From Nelumbo lutea (lineage: Eukaryota > Streptophyta > Magnoliopsida > Proteales > Nelumbonaceae), in the NCBI GenBank assembly GCA_022828595.1, contig JAKGHH010000002.1, forward strand, positions 42,254,222 through 42,318,221: a stretch of 64,000 bases of DNA, in the 5' to 3' direction. Below the pieces are notes generated by a model. The model was not told where the DNA came from. It saw only the letters and a program-made list of their open reading frames with translations, and made no database searches. Shown one piece after another: positions 30,975-43,989 of this stretch. Numbering within the stretch: the stretch's first letter is position 1; every line of letters begins with the position of its first letter. A program made the position numbers and the translations under genes.

Positions 30975-31744
30975 TAGGGTTTCTCATGTGAGTCTAGTCT
31001 AGCTGACCACATGAGAACCATCTAAGGCTGGAAAGCTGAGAAAGAGAGTTCGTTGACTGGTTCTTGGAGATCTCCAGAGGATTAGCAGCTGTTTGAAGAA
31101 TTGCCACAGTTGCAGCGAGTTGTGATCAGGAGGAATCAGAGAAGGCTAGGGTTCGGGTAACCTTGGAAGGCAGCGAACAACATCCTATTGTAAGTTTTTT
31201 ATTTTCTGAGAGTACTATCAGAGAAGATAGGTTGGACCTATCTAGCAAGGGCGGCCGAACCACTCTAATCTTTCTATTCTCTAGGGTTTTGTCTTAATCC
31301 TGCGGCAAACCCTAGTACTGGACTGAACCTTGTGGTCTAATACTGCGGCAAACCCTAATAGTTCTCTCAACATTGATCAGTTTTAGGGTTTTATATTAAC
31401 CCTACTACAAGCCTTATCCGTACGGTACTGTCTGAAGTGTACGGCTGAGAATTTGCTTTTAGGACTGATTTAAAACCCCAATTTGGCTTCAGCATATCAG
31501 ATTGTTCTTCAAACTGTTTTTCAGTTTTCTATTGGGGTTTCAAACTCTTCTAAGGGGGTGAAAACAGTTCAGACTGTTGCTGTTGTGTGTGGTTAGTGAT
31601 TTCAGATCAGTTTTATACCTGTTTCATGCACATCTACTGTGAGTACAGATTGGTTCTATACTGATTTTGTGATTGTGGTTGATAGTCCAAGTGCTGTTTT
31701 GACTGTAGTAACCCTAATTTTGAGACTTCTGGTTCTTGACCGAA

Positions 31745-32840
31745 ATGGAGTTTAAGAATCAGGCAGAAGACAGCTTTGGGAACAGCAGTTATGGTGTTGG
31801 TTCTGAGACAGGTATTCAGATTACAACCTTAAGTTTTTATGGATCAAACTATTTGGACTGGGCCCCATCAGCCATGATGGCTATTGGGGGAAGGGGCAAA
31901 GTAGGGGTATCTCTTGGGAGATGTGGCAGAACCTTCCAAGGGAGACCCTATGTATACCAAGTGGGTCCAAGAAAACTACTTGGTTATGACATGGCTGTGT
32001 AATTCTATGCAGCCTCATATCAGCCAGAAATTACTTATGGGCAAAGACAGCCAAGGAGATATGAGATGTGATGAAAGAAACTTACTCCCAATCCCTTAAT
32101 GTTGCCAAAGCATATGAATTGAAATGTTGAGGTGAATACCCTTAAACAAGGAGAGAAACCGGTGTCTGTCTACTTCTCTACCTTGAAGTCCCTATGGCAT
32201 GAAATTGATCATTTAGAGACTCTTGAGTGGGAGAGTCCCAAAGATGCTCAGACTCATAGAAAGTACATCGAGACAAACGGAGTGTTTGAGTTTCTAGCAG
32301 GACTGAATTCAGAATATGATATTGTGAGGCAACAGATTTTGACCAGAGATAGTGTGACCCTCTCTCAGGCATACTTCTTAGTGCACAGTGAAGAGACCAG
32401 GAGGAAAGTCATGATGCAACCTCAGCCGCTTACACCTGCCTTGGTAGCTGTCAAACCCAAAACAGGGGGTGATTCAGAGAGGGACAGAAAGAAGGAAGAT
32501 AAAAGGGATGTGGTGTGTGAGCATTGCAAGAAACCTAAACACACAACATGTTGGAAGCTGCATCCACATTTGGTCCCGGCAAAGTTGAGAAACAAAAAGG
32601 GTAATGCTCATGTGGCTATGACTACTGATTCATCATCCTTGTCTGGCACAAGAGGCACACCATTAGAGACCTTAGCTGCAGTTCGGGCTGCTTCTAATAC
32701 AGTTGGAAAAGGAATGTTGGCAGTTCGGCTCATTCACTGCAGTCATCATCAGCCCCTGCCACATCGGCCTTTGCACACTCAGGTACTTGAGCCTCAGCCT
32801 ACCATGCCTCCGCTCCAGGTACTACTGAACCCTGTTGGGT
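31745..32840 (+). pseudogene. Element B copy 1 gag
   Basis: The ATG at 31745 opens MEFKNQAEDSFGNSS. Frameshifts near 31910 and 32128 split the gene; the pieces carry [17 protein letters not shown] and then [18 protein letters not shown] (from 32132). The zinc knuckle reads [14 protein letters not shown], two residues short of the CX2CX4HX4C spacing kept in element A. The protein is probably unable to package nucleic acid. Confidence 0.88.
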
Positions 32841-34265
32841 AATAGATTCAGGTGCATTCGACCATATGACTAGGTTGCCCTCATTGTTTACTACTTATCA
32901 CTTATCTTCTGGTAGGGATAAAGTATCTATTGCTGATGACTCTCTTGTCCCTATTTCTGGCAAGGGTGACATCAAACTGTCGGATACTATCTCATTGTCT
33001 TCTGTCTTGCATGTTCCTAAACTTGATACTAACCTTTCCGTTAGTAGTATTACCAAACATATGAATTGCTCAGTAACTTTCTTCCTTGACCGATGTGTTT
33101 TCCAGGACCTGGAGACGAAGAAGGTGATTGGGACTAGCCGTGAGACGAATTGGATCTATCTGCTCGAGGAGAGTTATCGTCGGGAAGAGTCAGTGGATAA
33201 GAAGTTACTTGTTTCTCAAGTTGTGAGTCCGGTTATCCTTTGGCATAACCGATTGGGTCATTTGTCTTTTCAGTCCTTAAAGAGTCTGTTTCCTACTTTG
33301 TTTTTGAGTCTGTTGAGTTGTCTCAGTTGAAATGTGAAAGTTGTGAGTTTGCTAAACATTGTAGAAACTCTTATTCATTGAGTAATAAAAGGAGTAATAG
33401 TTCTTTTAATATTGTGCATACTGATGTTTGGGGGCCATATCACATTCCTTCTATGGATGGGTACAGATATTTTTTGTTATTTGTTGATGACCACACCCGG
33501 TTTTCTTGGGCTTATCTTATGCGTTCACGAGATGAGGTTCCTGCCCTGACCCAAAACTTCCACCAAATGATCCTAACCCAGTTTGATGCCAGGATCAAAG
33601 TTCTTAGATCTGATAATGCAAATGAATACTTTGCTAAGCCATTGGCATCGTACCTCCTTAATCATGGGGTTATCCACCAGAGCACTTGCCCTCATACACC
33701 TCAGCAGAATGGGGTTGCAAAAAGGAAGAATAGGCACATCTTGGAGGTGGCTAGAAGTATTATGTTTTCCTCCAATGTCCCTATTCGCTTCTGGGGTGAT
33801 GCTATCCTTACTGTAGTATATCTTATTAATCGGATTCCTTCCCGGGTTCTTGATATGAAACCTTCTTTTTCCCTTCTATACCCCAATGAGGAGTTGTTTA
33901 CTATTCCCCTCAAAACATTTGGTATGTACCTGTTTTGTTCAGCTTCTCGTCCCCATCACTCCAAGTTTGAACCCAAGGCCTCCAAATGCATCTTTCTTGG
34001 TTATGCACAAACTCAAAGGGTTAATGCTGCTATGATCCTGTTTCAGGGAAAAAGTTTGTATCCATGGATGTCACTTTCTTTGAGGAGACACCCTACTATT
34101 CTCGGGTCTCTCCTCAGGGGAGAGTAGTGAGCGTGGAGATTTGGGTCCTTTTCTTCAGGGGGAGTGCAGTGAGGGCAGGGTTAATACTTTTGGGGTTGTT
34201 CCTTTACCTATTCCATTGGGTGATGAGGGTTGCAGTAGCGAGGGTGGTCAAGGGGATCAGGATTT
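32835..34265 (+). pseudogene. Element B copy 1 protease and integrase
   Basis: The protease motif WVIDSGAFDHM (about 32838) is followed by [29 protein letters not shown] precedes a frameshift at about 33305. The integrase core (33318-34127) has HTDVWGP and LRSDNANEYF, but the catalytic Glu is Lys: QQNGVAKRKNRH, where element A has VVERKNRH. Frames shift again near 33920 and 34010. Integration activity is not expected. Confidence 0.9.
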
Positions 34266-34394
34266 GAGAGTCTATCATAGGCAATGCAAGCAGGTTGATC
34301 CCGGTCATCAGAAGTCCCGGCCAGCTCCAACCTCTTCTACGGCTCCAAGTCCAGATATTACAATCCCAGGGCCCATAGAGACTCCTTCCATTGT

Positions 34395-35275
34395 TGCCAC
34401 TTCACCCCCTGTAAACGACCTTGACCTTCCCATTGCCATCCGTAAAGGAAAACGGCATTGCACCACATCTACAGCCCACTACATCTCCCAGTTCTTATCC
34501 TATGATCGCCTATCTCCCTCCTACAGGTCCTATCTCACTTTCGTTGCTAATGTCCCTATTCCAAGAACAGTGCAAGAAGCCCTATCAGTCTCGGAGTGGA
34601 GAGGTGCAATGCAAGTTGAAATGGATGCCCTGTTGATAAATAATACCTAGGAGCTAGTTGATTTGCCCAAAGGAAAGAAACCAGTTGGATGCAAATGGGT
34701 ATTTACTGTGAAGCACAATGCGGATTGTTCCATTGAGAGGTACAAAACTCGGCTAGTTGCAAAAAGGTTCACTCAGACTTATGGTATAGATTATTTGGAG
34801 ACATTTGCCCCGGTAACCAAAATGACCACCATTCGGGTTCTATTATCTCTTGCAGCAAGCTACACTTGGCCTTTGTACCAAATGGATGTTAAAAATGCCT
34901 TCCTGTATGGGGACTTGCAGTAAGAGGTTTACATGTAGTTGCCCCCTGGATTCTATGATACAGAGGCAGGTAAGAAGTTTGCCGGCTCAATAAGGCATTG
35001 TATGGTTTGAAGCAGTCATCTAGAGCTTGGTTTGATAGATTCAGACTAGCCCTTAGGAAGTTCGGTTATGTACAGGCCCAGTCAGATCATACACTGTTCA
35101 TCAAGAGGGTGGAGTCCTCACTGACACTACTCTGCAGTATATGTTGATGATATTGTGGTGACGGAAATGACAACCATGAGATTGAGTCCCTCAAACAGCT
35201 CCTTCATCAAGAGTTTGAGGTGAAAGATCTGAGTACACTACGGTATTTTTGGGTATTGAGGTTGCTAGATCTAAA
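34395..35275 (+). pseudogene. Element B copy 1 reverse transcriptase
   Basis: Pieces carry [40 protein letters not shown] and [15 protein letters not shown], ending at TAA 34921-34923. After single-base losses the polymerase box YVDDIVV is readable near 35140 in another frame. An in-frame TAG near 34648 is a further break. Confidence 0.9.
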
Positions 35276-35317
35276 TAGGGGATCTTTGTCTCTCAGAGGA
35301 AATATGTTCTAGATCTG

Positions 35318-36096
35318 TTGGTTGAAACTGGAAAGTTAGGTGTCAAACCTGCAGATACACCCATTGAACAGAACCACAGGATTAGTGCAGAGAGTGGGGA
35401 GCTGCTTGAAGACAAAGTTATGTTTCAGCGGTTAGTGGGAAAGCTCCTATATCTATGCCTCGCTCGGCCAGATACCAGTTATGCAATTAGTGTTGTCAGT
35501 CAGTACATGCATTCTCCTAGAACCACGCACCTTCTAGCAACAGAAAGAATACTAGCATACTTGAAGAGATGCTTGGGTAGAGGTATATTGGTCAAGAACA
35601 ATGACCACATGAAGGTGGAAGTCTATACGGATGTCGATTGGGATGGGAGTGTTGATGACAGAAAGTCTACCTCTGGATATTGTGCTCTTGTGGGAGGTAA
35701 CCTGGTCTCTTGGAGAAGTAAGAAACAAAGTGTTGTCTCCCGATCTAGTGCTAAAGCTGAGTACAGGTCAATGGCTAACGGAGTGGCTGAAATTCTTTGG
35801 CTGAGATCACTACTTGAGGAGTTGGGTATTGAGTATGAGAAGCCCCTGATGTCGTATTGTGATAATCAAGCGGCTATTTATATAGCACACAACCGGGTGC
35901 AGCATGACAGAATTAAACATATTGAAGATGATCGACACTTTGTACGAGAGAGTGTCTCATTACAACAAGTGTGTCTCCCATACATCACCTTCCAACATGC
36001 AGCTAGCAGATATCCTCACCAAAGCTGTACCACGGAAGAAGCTAGAGGCGGATCTATCCAAGTTGGGAATGATAAACATCTATTCCCAACTTGAGG
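35318..36096 (+). pseudogene. Element B copy 1 RNase H
   Basis: An open frame of 258 codons covers [59 protein letters not shown] and RSSAKAEYRSM. The RNase H domain is nearly complete, but a frameshift near 35995 removes the expected C-terminal LADILTKAVPRKK, which appears in the adjacent frame. SAKAEY has Lys where the family has Glu, a likely loss of a catalytic acid. Confidence 0.88.
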
Positions 36097-36101
36097 GGGA
36101 G

Positions 36102-36465
36102 TGTAGAGAACACTGATTGGGCCCCACAGCTACAGTCCCACTGTGTTTGTAGTGTAGAAGGTGTTCTAGTCTTCCTAGGGTTAGCTATTGGTCATTTAGT
36201 TGTTTCAGTTTTATTTATTTCAGTCTTATTTTGCTCTGTTTGTTATGTAAAGACTAAGGGCAGATCTGTCCTTTCCATGTAATGAGCATAACCTATAAAT
36301 ATTAATTAAAGTCGGCGGCGGCAGATCATCCAAGCTTCTGCTCCTCCTTTTCAACTCTTGTGTTCTACTGCTTCTCCCTCTTCCTCTTTTCTCTTACCTT
36401 TCTTCTTACTGTCGAACCCGAAATCCCTTAGGGTTCAAGACTGATAACAGTCCTGAACTTCTACT
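36102..36465 (+). repeat. Element B copy 1, 3' LTR
   Basis: The 364-bp LTR begins TGTAGAGAACACTGATTGGG and ends TTCTACT, then target duplication TAACA and the continuation of element C. Confidence 0.93.
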
Positions 36466-36555
36466 TAACATAATACGACTAACTGACATTGTTAGTTAGG
36501 CATATCTAATGGACTCTATTCTCTTAAATCTTGACTCTATGTGACTGATATTCAG

Positions 36556-36655
36556 NNNNNNNNNNNNNNNNNNNNNNNNNNNNNNNNNNNNNNNNNNNNN
36601 NNNNNNNNNNNNNNNNNNNNNNNNNNNNNNNNNNNNNNNNNNNNNNNNNNNNNNN
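36556..36655. other. Assembly gap of 100 N
   Basis: Exactly 100 N, the convention for a gap of unknown size. The sequence to the right restarts inside element C, which was already seen at about 27247. Confidence 0.99.
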
Positions 36656-39600
36656 CCCCCCCCCATTTTTTTAGTTTTCTTTACAATTTTTAGCTTTCAT
36701 AACCTAAACCAGGTGTGATCGAAAAAACCAAAAGATACGGATATAAGATAACGCCCAATTACAGGGGCAATATTTTTTTCATATTCGAAAATTTGGTTCC
36801 TTTGTTACGTTGTTGTGCTTAAAGTAAGAAAAATCGAATTTCTAACATTTGGTTTGTAATACATATTATATAATTGTTATGGTTATTATCCAATTAGTTT
36901 GCCAATTCACCACCGGCAAATAAAATCTGAATAAATTAAGCCCCAAAGAAATGAAAAAAGAGGGAAAAAAGAGGATTCCAAAAGGAGTGGGAATGAAGGA
37001 GAATTGGAAGAAAAAGGGGAAGGGAGGGGAAAGGAGGAAGGCCTTAAACTCGTGGTCTCTTCCTCGTTCTTTTGTCCACTCAATTGGAATGTACTATATG
37101 CTGTATAAATATCGGAAAAAGATTATAAATTTTAAATCAGTGCCCCTTAAACAAAGGACAGGGCTGAACCAAAACAAAACAAAAAAAGAAAAATACAAGG
37201 TATTAGAGGCCCATTAAAAAGCAAGGGCCCCACGTTACCAGGGTTGAAATAAAACTGATGAATAAAGAAAGAAAACTAAGCCCACTTGACCCAATCTCTC
37301 CACACTTCTCCTCATGCTGAGTTTAGATGTCAATCATGCCCATCTTGTTTACGTAGTGTTGTAACTTCACCTTAGGAACTCCCTTGGTCAAAATATCCGC
37401 TAGCTGCTCTTCTAAACAAATGAAAAAGAAGATACACTTCCCCTAAAGTTAACTCTCTCGTTATGAAGTGTTTGTCTACCTCAATGTGCTTAGCTTTGTC
37501 ATGCTGAAACCAAAATTATAAGCAATATTAATAGCAATCTATTATCACAATACAACATCAAGGGCCTATTCAAAAGTAATACCCATCTCCTCTAGGAGAG
37601 ATTCTAAGCCATAACAACTATGAAACCCCATGGGCAATAACCCTATACACTGCATCAGTTGAAGATTGATGCTACCACAAACTAGCTTCTTACTCCTCTA
37701 GGAAACAATATTTCCAGCTACCATAGCACAAACAATCTGATGTTTGGATTTCAGCTGCCATCTATACTATCTGAACAATCAATATCTGTATAGGTGCCAC
37801 GAAGTCAAATAGGCCTCTAACTTTATATGTCCATGCTTGGCAAAGAATATACCCTTTCCAAGAGTTCCCTTAAGATAATATAGCACCCTTTAAGCAGCAC
37901 CCAATATGTGTCTTCTAGGGGCATGCATAAATTGGCTAATCACAATTCACAACATATGAAATGTCTTAGTCAATGTCATTACAAAGGTCTAGGAGATTCC
38001 CCAATAATCTCTGAAATGCTCCCCCTATTCAGTTTAAGAGTTCACCAACATTAGTTTGAGAAGCTTATGATTCAAATCAATAGGAGTAGAAGCAAGTTTT
38101 TTTACCAAGCTTCCTAGCCTTAGTGGGATGATCGCAACACATACTTCCACTAGGGGAGATGAAGATGCCTTCTTTGGATCTAGCAACTATAATTCCCAAG
38201 AAATATTGCAACTCCCCCAAGTTCTTTTGATCTCAAAATCAAAATTAAGGAACCTCTTTGAGATCATCAACTTCCTATGGATCACACTGCCAGTAACAAA
38301 CAATATCATCAACATAAACAATGAGGAAGGTGACCCAAGTATCTCTCCTCTTAACAAAAGGGCAAGATTTGATTGAGGTCTAAGTGTAACTAAACTAAAC
38401 AAGGGCAGCATTGAACCTATCAAACCAAGCACGTGGAGATTGTTTCAATCCATAAAATGACTTCTTTAGCTTGCATACCTTACCTTGCATCTCCTTACCA
38501 TACATACCAAGGGGAAGGGACATAGACACTTCTTCAATTAGATCATCATTCAAGAACACATTCTTCATGTCAAACTGGATAAAAGGGGTCAATCACAACT
38601 CACTGCCAAAAACAATAGAACCCTCACAAAAGTCATTCATCCACTAAAGAGAAGGTCTCCGTTTATAATCTATTACATACACCTAAGTATAACTCTTGGC
38701 AACAAGTCATGCCTTACATCTCTCAATCTTCATCAGCATGGTACTTGATGTGTCAACCCACTTATAACCAATAGGCTCCTCCCAGTAGGCAAAGTTGGAC
38801 AATGTCCTATTGTATTGTTCTTATGAATGCTTATATTTGAATTCTCATAGCATCTCTCCACTCTGGTTTGGCCAAGGTTTTGAGTTCACAAACTTGGGAA
38901 TGGGTTGAGAGAAAATAGAGGCTAGGAAAGAATAGTAGGAAAGGGACAACAATATGTACGAAAAGTGTTAAATGCAATGAGCTATACATTTCCTCTTACC
39001 TAACCTCACAAAAATGGGTAGGTCAAGGTCTGGGAGGAAAGTAGTAGAAATGGTGGTGTTGGAAATGTCCTCTCTTCAGTGACTGGAAGCACCTGGGGCT
39101 CAACTAGAGGTGAAGGAACAACCTGTGCATGCCTTTGTCTTTGCCATTGGCACCATCTCTGAACAATAGGATGAATGATAAACAAAAGTGCTAGTAGGAG
39201 GAGGAATAGAAATGAGAGAGTTGGGAGGAGAATAAGACTCCATCACAAGAATAGAAAGAATTGTAGAGGGCTCAACAAAAGGTTCAACAGGTGCTAGCAA
39301 GCAAAGGGGTGAAGTAAACATCTCAAGAAAGCACTCCCCCTCAGAAGAATGACTATAAAAAAGAATGGACTTCTACAAAGGTGACATCCATAGAAACAAA
39401 CCTAGTGGCAACTGATTGAATCAAAACAACACAAAACCTTCTATGTGGATGAATAACCAAGGAAGATACACTTTTGGGCCTTGGGTTCAAACTTGTGTAT
39501 CTAGGAACTAGGAATATGTACATAACAGCTCAAACCAAAGAAACATAGAGGAATAGAGAAGATATCAACATTTGGAAAGAGGACACTAAAAGGAGACTTA

Positions 39601-40185
39601 AACCGCAAGGGCCCGAGAAGGCATATGGTTAATATAATAGGTGGTTTGTTATGATGGCATCACCCCAGAATATCATAGGGATAAGGGTAAGCAAAAAGAA
39701 TGCTCCTCTCCAGCAACTTCCACAACGTGTCAGTAATTCCTCTCTACTACTTCGTCTTGTTGTAGAGTACAAGCACAAGAGCTCTAATGCACAATCCCAA
39801 AATTTTCAAAATAGAAGGCAAGATCTTTCTCAAAATATTTCTTAGCAATGTCTGATCGAAAAATTTTTGATGCAGGTATCAAACTAGGTGAGTACATATC
39901 AATGGAATTGTTTCACAAGCTTAGGCACCCATACAAGCCAGGTATATCGTGAAAATCATCAGAAAAACATAACGGAATTTTTTATAGCCACCATACAGGG
40001 CAAATGATAGGGCCCCAAACAATATTAAAGGGAATAGTAGATCTTATGGAATAAGAGTTTTTACAACGCTTAAGAAACAAGCAAGACACAACATAACTCA
40101 ACAAACTTACTCCTTTAAACAATGTTGGAAACAATAAACCTTAATGAAGAAAATGACAGATGACCTAACCAAAAATGGCATAACA
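36656..40185 (-). mobile_element. Element C, copy 2 (gap-edge copy)
   Basis: This repeats 27247-30595 in the same order. The first part (36656-37320) is about 25% longer than its counterpart through scattered one-base insertions; the rest is nearly identical with occasional single-base gains. It contains the same LTR start (purine tract then TGTGGAGAGATTGG on the minus strand) and the same reverse transcriptase and integrase remnants, for example [15 protein letters not shown] at 38395-38592 on the minus strand. Confidence 0.88.
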
Positions 40186-40552
40186 TGTAGAGAACACTGA
40201 TGTGGGCCCCACAGCTACAGTCCCACTGTGTTCGTAGGGTAGGTGTTCTAGTCTTCCTAGGGTTAGCTATTGGTCATTTAGTTGTTTCAGTTGTTATTTA
40301 TTTCAGTCTTATTTTTGCTCTATTTGTTATGTAAAGACTAAGGGCAGATCTGTCCTTTCCATGTAATGAGCAAAACCTATAAATATTAATTAAAGTGGTG
40401 GCGGCAGGTCATCAAGCTTCTGCTCCTCCTTTTCAACTCTTGTGTCTACTGCTTCTCCTCCCTCTTCCTCCTCTTTTCTCTTACCTTTCTTCTTACTGTC
40501 GAACCTGAAATCCCATAGTAATCAAGAATGATAACAGTCCTGAACTTCTACT
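40186..40552 (+). repeat. Element B copy 2, 5' LTR
   Basis: The 367-bp LTR is nearly identical to the copy 1 5' LTR, with CCTATAAATATTAA as the TATA region. The primer-binding site that follows (40553-40564) reads TGGTATCAAAGC, with one change from the tRNA complement. Confidence 0.92.
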
Positions 40553-41349
40553 TGGTATCAAAGCTAGAGTTTCTCATGTGAGTCTAGTCCACCTGACCAC
40601 ATGAGAACCATCTAAGGCTAGAAGCTGAGAAAGAGAGTTCGTTGACTGGTTCTTGGAGATCTCCAGAGGATTAGCAGTTGTTTGAAGAATTGCCACAGTT
40701 GTAGCGAGTTGGTGATCAGGAAGAATCAGAGAATGCTAGGGTTCGGGTAACCTTGGAAGGCAGCAAACAACATCCTATTGTAAGTTTTTTATTTTCTGAG
40801 AGAAGTACTAGCAGAGAAGATAGGTTGGTCCTATCTAGCAAGGGCGGCCGAACCACTCTAGGGTTTTATCTTTCTATTCTCTAGGGTTTTCTCTTAATCC
40901 TGCGACAAACCCTAGTACTGGACTGAACCTTGTGGTCTAATACTGCGGCAAACCCTAACAAATCTCTCCTCAACACTTATCAGTTTTAAGGTTTCATATT
41001 AACCCTACTATAAGCCTTATCCGTATGGTACTATCTGGGGTGTACGGCTGAGAATCTGCTTTTAGGACTGATTAAGACCCCCAATTCGGCTTCAGCATAT
41101 CAGATTGCTCTTCAAACTGTTTTTTCAGTTTTCTTTTGGGGTTTCGTACTCCTCTAAGGGGGTGAAAACAGTTCGGACTGTTGCTGTTGTGTGTGCTTAT
41201 TCATTTCAGATCAGTTCTATACATGTTTCATGTACATCTACTGTGAGTATAGCTTGGTTCTATACTGATTTCGTGATTGTGGTTGATAGTCCAAGTGCTG
41301 TTTGTGATTGTAGTAACCCTAATTTTGAGACTTCTGGTTCTTGACCGAA

Positions 41350-42444
41350 ATGGAGTTTAAGAATCAGGCAGAAGGCAGTTTTGGGAACAGAAATTATGGT
41401 GGTGGTTCTGAGACAGGTTTTCAGATTACAACCATAAGGTTTGATGGATCAAACTATTTGGAATGGGCCCAATCAGCCATGATGGCTATTGCGGGAAGGG
41501 GCAAAGTAGGGTATCTCTTGGGAGATGTGGCAGAACCTTCCGAGGGAAACCCTATGTATACCAAGTGGGTCCAAAAAAACTACTTGGTTATGACATGGCT
41601 CTGTAATTCTATGCAGCCTCATATCAGTAGAAATTACTTATGGACAAAGACAACCAAGGAAATATGGGATGTGATGAAAGAAACTTACTCCCAACCCCTT
41701 AATGTTGCCAGAGCATAAGAATTGAAATGTGAGGTGAATACCCTTAAACAAGGAGAGAAACTGGTGTCCGTCTACTTCTCTACCTTGAAGTCCTTGTGGC
41801 ATGAAATTGATCATTTAGAAATTCTTGAGTGGGAGAGTCCCAAAGATGCTCAGACTCATAGAAAACACATCGAGACAAACAGAGTGTTTGAGTTTCTAGC
41901 AGGACTGAATTCAAAATATGATATTGTGAGGCGGCAGATTTTGACCAGAGATAGTGTGACCCTCTCTCAGGCATACTCCTTAGTGCATAGTGAAGAGACC
42001 AGGAGGAAAGTCATGATGCAACCTCAGCCACTTACACCGGCCTTGGTAGCTGTCAAACACAAAACAGGGGGTGAGTCAGAGAGAGACAAAAAGAAGGAAG
42101 ATAAAAGGGATGTGGTGTGTGAGCATTGCAAGAAACCTAAATACACAAAAGAAACATGTTGGAAGTTGCATTCACATTTGGTCCCGACAAAATTGAGAAA
42201 TAAAAAGGGTAATGCTCATGTGGCTATGACTACTGATTCAACATCCTCATCTGGCACAAGAGGCACACCATTAGAGACCTTAGCTACAGTTCGGGCTGCT
42301 CTAATACAATTGGAAAAGGAAGTTGGCAGTTCGGCTCAGTCATCGCAGTCATCATCAGCCCCTGCCACATCGGCCTTTGCACACTCAAGTACTCGAGCCT
42401 CAGCCTACCATGCCTCCGCTCCAGGTACTATTGAACCCTGTTGA
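41350..42444 (+). pseudogene. Element B copy 2 gag
   Basis: The ATG at 41350 opens MEFKNQAEGSFGN, and the frame carries [19 protein letters not shown] and [20 protein letters not shown]. It stops at TAA 41716-41718 (a Tyr codon in related copies) and resumes at once (41722-42444) with [18 protein letters not shown] and an intact zinc knuckle, [16 protein letters not shown], in which His is replaced by Tyr. The second frame stops at TGA 42442-42444, where copies A and B1 have Trp just before the protease. Confidence 0.9.
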
Positions 42445-43842
42445 ATAATAGATTCAGGTGCATCTGACCATATGACTAGCTTGCCCTCTTTGTTTACTAC
42501 TTATCACTTATCTTTTGGTAGGGATAAAGTATTAATAGCTGATGGCTCTCTTGTCCCTATTTCTGGCAAGGGTGACATCAAGCTGTCGAATACTATCTCC
42601 TTGTCTTCTGTCTTGCATGTTCCTAAACTTGATACTAACCTCCTTTTCGTTAGTAGTATTACCAAACATATGAACTGCTCAGTAACTTTCTTCCCTGACC
42701 GATGTGTTTTTCAGGACCTGGAGACGAAGAAGGTGATTGGAACTGGCTGAGAAACTCGGGGAGAGTTCTCGTCGAGAAGAGTCAGTGGATAAGAAGTCAC
42801 TTGTTTCTCAGGTTGTGAGTCCGGTTATGCTTTGGCATAACCGATTGGGTCATTTGTCTTTTCGGTCCTTAAAGAGTGTTCCCTACTTTGTTTAAGTCTG
42901 TTGAGTCATCTCAATTGAAATGTGAAAGTTGTGAGTTTGCTAAACATTGTAGAAGCTCTTATTCATTGAGTAATAAAAGGAGTAATAGTTCTTTTGATAT
43001 TGTGCATACTGATGTTTGGGGGCCATATCACATTCCTTCTATGGGTGGGTACAGGTTTTTTTTTTTTTTTGTTGATGACCACACCTGGTTTTCTTGGGTT
43101 TACCTTATGCGATCACGAGATGAGGTGCCTGCCCTGACCAAATGATCATAACCCAGTTTGATGCCAAGATCAAAGTTCTCAGATCTGATAATGCAAAGGA
43201 ATACTTTGCTAAGCCATTGGCATTGTACCTCCTTAATCATGGGTTATCCACCAGATCACTTGCCCTCATACACCTCAGCAGAATGGGGTTGTAGAGGGGA
43301 AGAATAGGCACATCTTGGAGGTGGCTAGAAGTATTACGTTTACCTCCAATGTCCCTATTCTCTTCTGGGGTGATGCTATCCTTACGGCGGTATATCTTAT
43401 TAATCGGATTCCTTCTCGGGTACTTGATATGAAACCTTCTTTTTCCCTTCTATACCCCAATGAGGAGTTGTTTACTATTCCCCTCAAAACATTTGATTGT
43501 ACCTGTTTTGTTCAACTTCTCAGTCCCCATCACTCCAAGTTTGAACCCAAGGCTTCCAAATGCATCTTTCTTGGCTATGCACAAACTCAAAAGGGTTATT
43601 GCTGCTATGATCCTGTTTCAAGGAAGAAGTTTGTATCCACGGATGTCACTTTCTTTGAGGAGACACCCTACTATTCTAGGGTCTCTCCTCAGGGGGAGAG
43701 TAGTGAGCGTGGAGATTTGGGTCCTTTTCTTCAGAGGGAGTGCAATGAGGGCAGGGTTAATACTCTTGGGGCTGTTCCCTTACCTATTCCAGTGGATGAT
43801 GAGGGCTGCAGTAGCGAGGGTGGTCAGGGGATCAGGAGTTAA
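42445..43842 (+). pseudogene. Element B copy 2 protease and integrase
   Basis: Protease residues DSGASDHM follow directly after the gag stop. The frame 42472-42750 carries the protease body. Deletions near 42750, 42880 and 43138 break the GAG-pre-integrase and integrase. HTDVWGP and the RSDNAKEYF region are kept, and the catalytic Glu is present in QQNGVVEGKNRH. The C-terminal frame 43315-43842 has [16 protein letters not shown] and [13 protein letters not shown]. Confidence 0.88.
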
Positions 43843-43989
43843 GAGTCTATCACAGGCGATGCAGGCAGGTTGATCCCAGTCATCAATAGTCTCGGCCAGC
43901 TCCAACCTCTTATGCGGCTCCAAGTCCTGATATTACAGTCCCAGGGCCCACAGAGACTCCTTCCATTGTTGCTACCTCACCCCTGCAGA

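Larger units (their letters stand above)
30596..36465 (+). mobile_element. Copia element B, copy 1
   Basis: A complete-length (5870 bp) copia element has LTRs 30596-30962 and 36102-36465, a primer-binding site at 30963-30974, a polypurine tract at 36093-36101 and target duplication TAACA (30591-30595 and 36466-36470). It is inserted in element C in opposite orientation. It is the same family as element A. All coding regions are interrupted. Confidence 0.94.
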
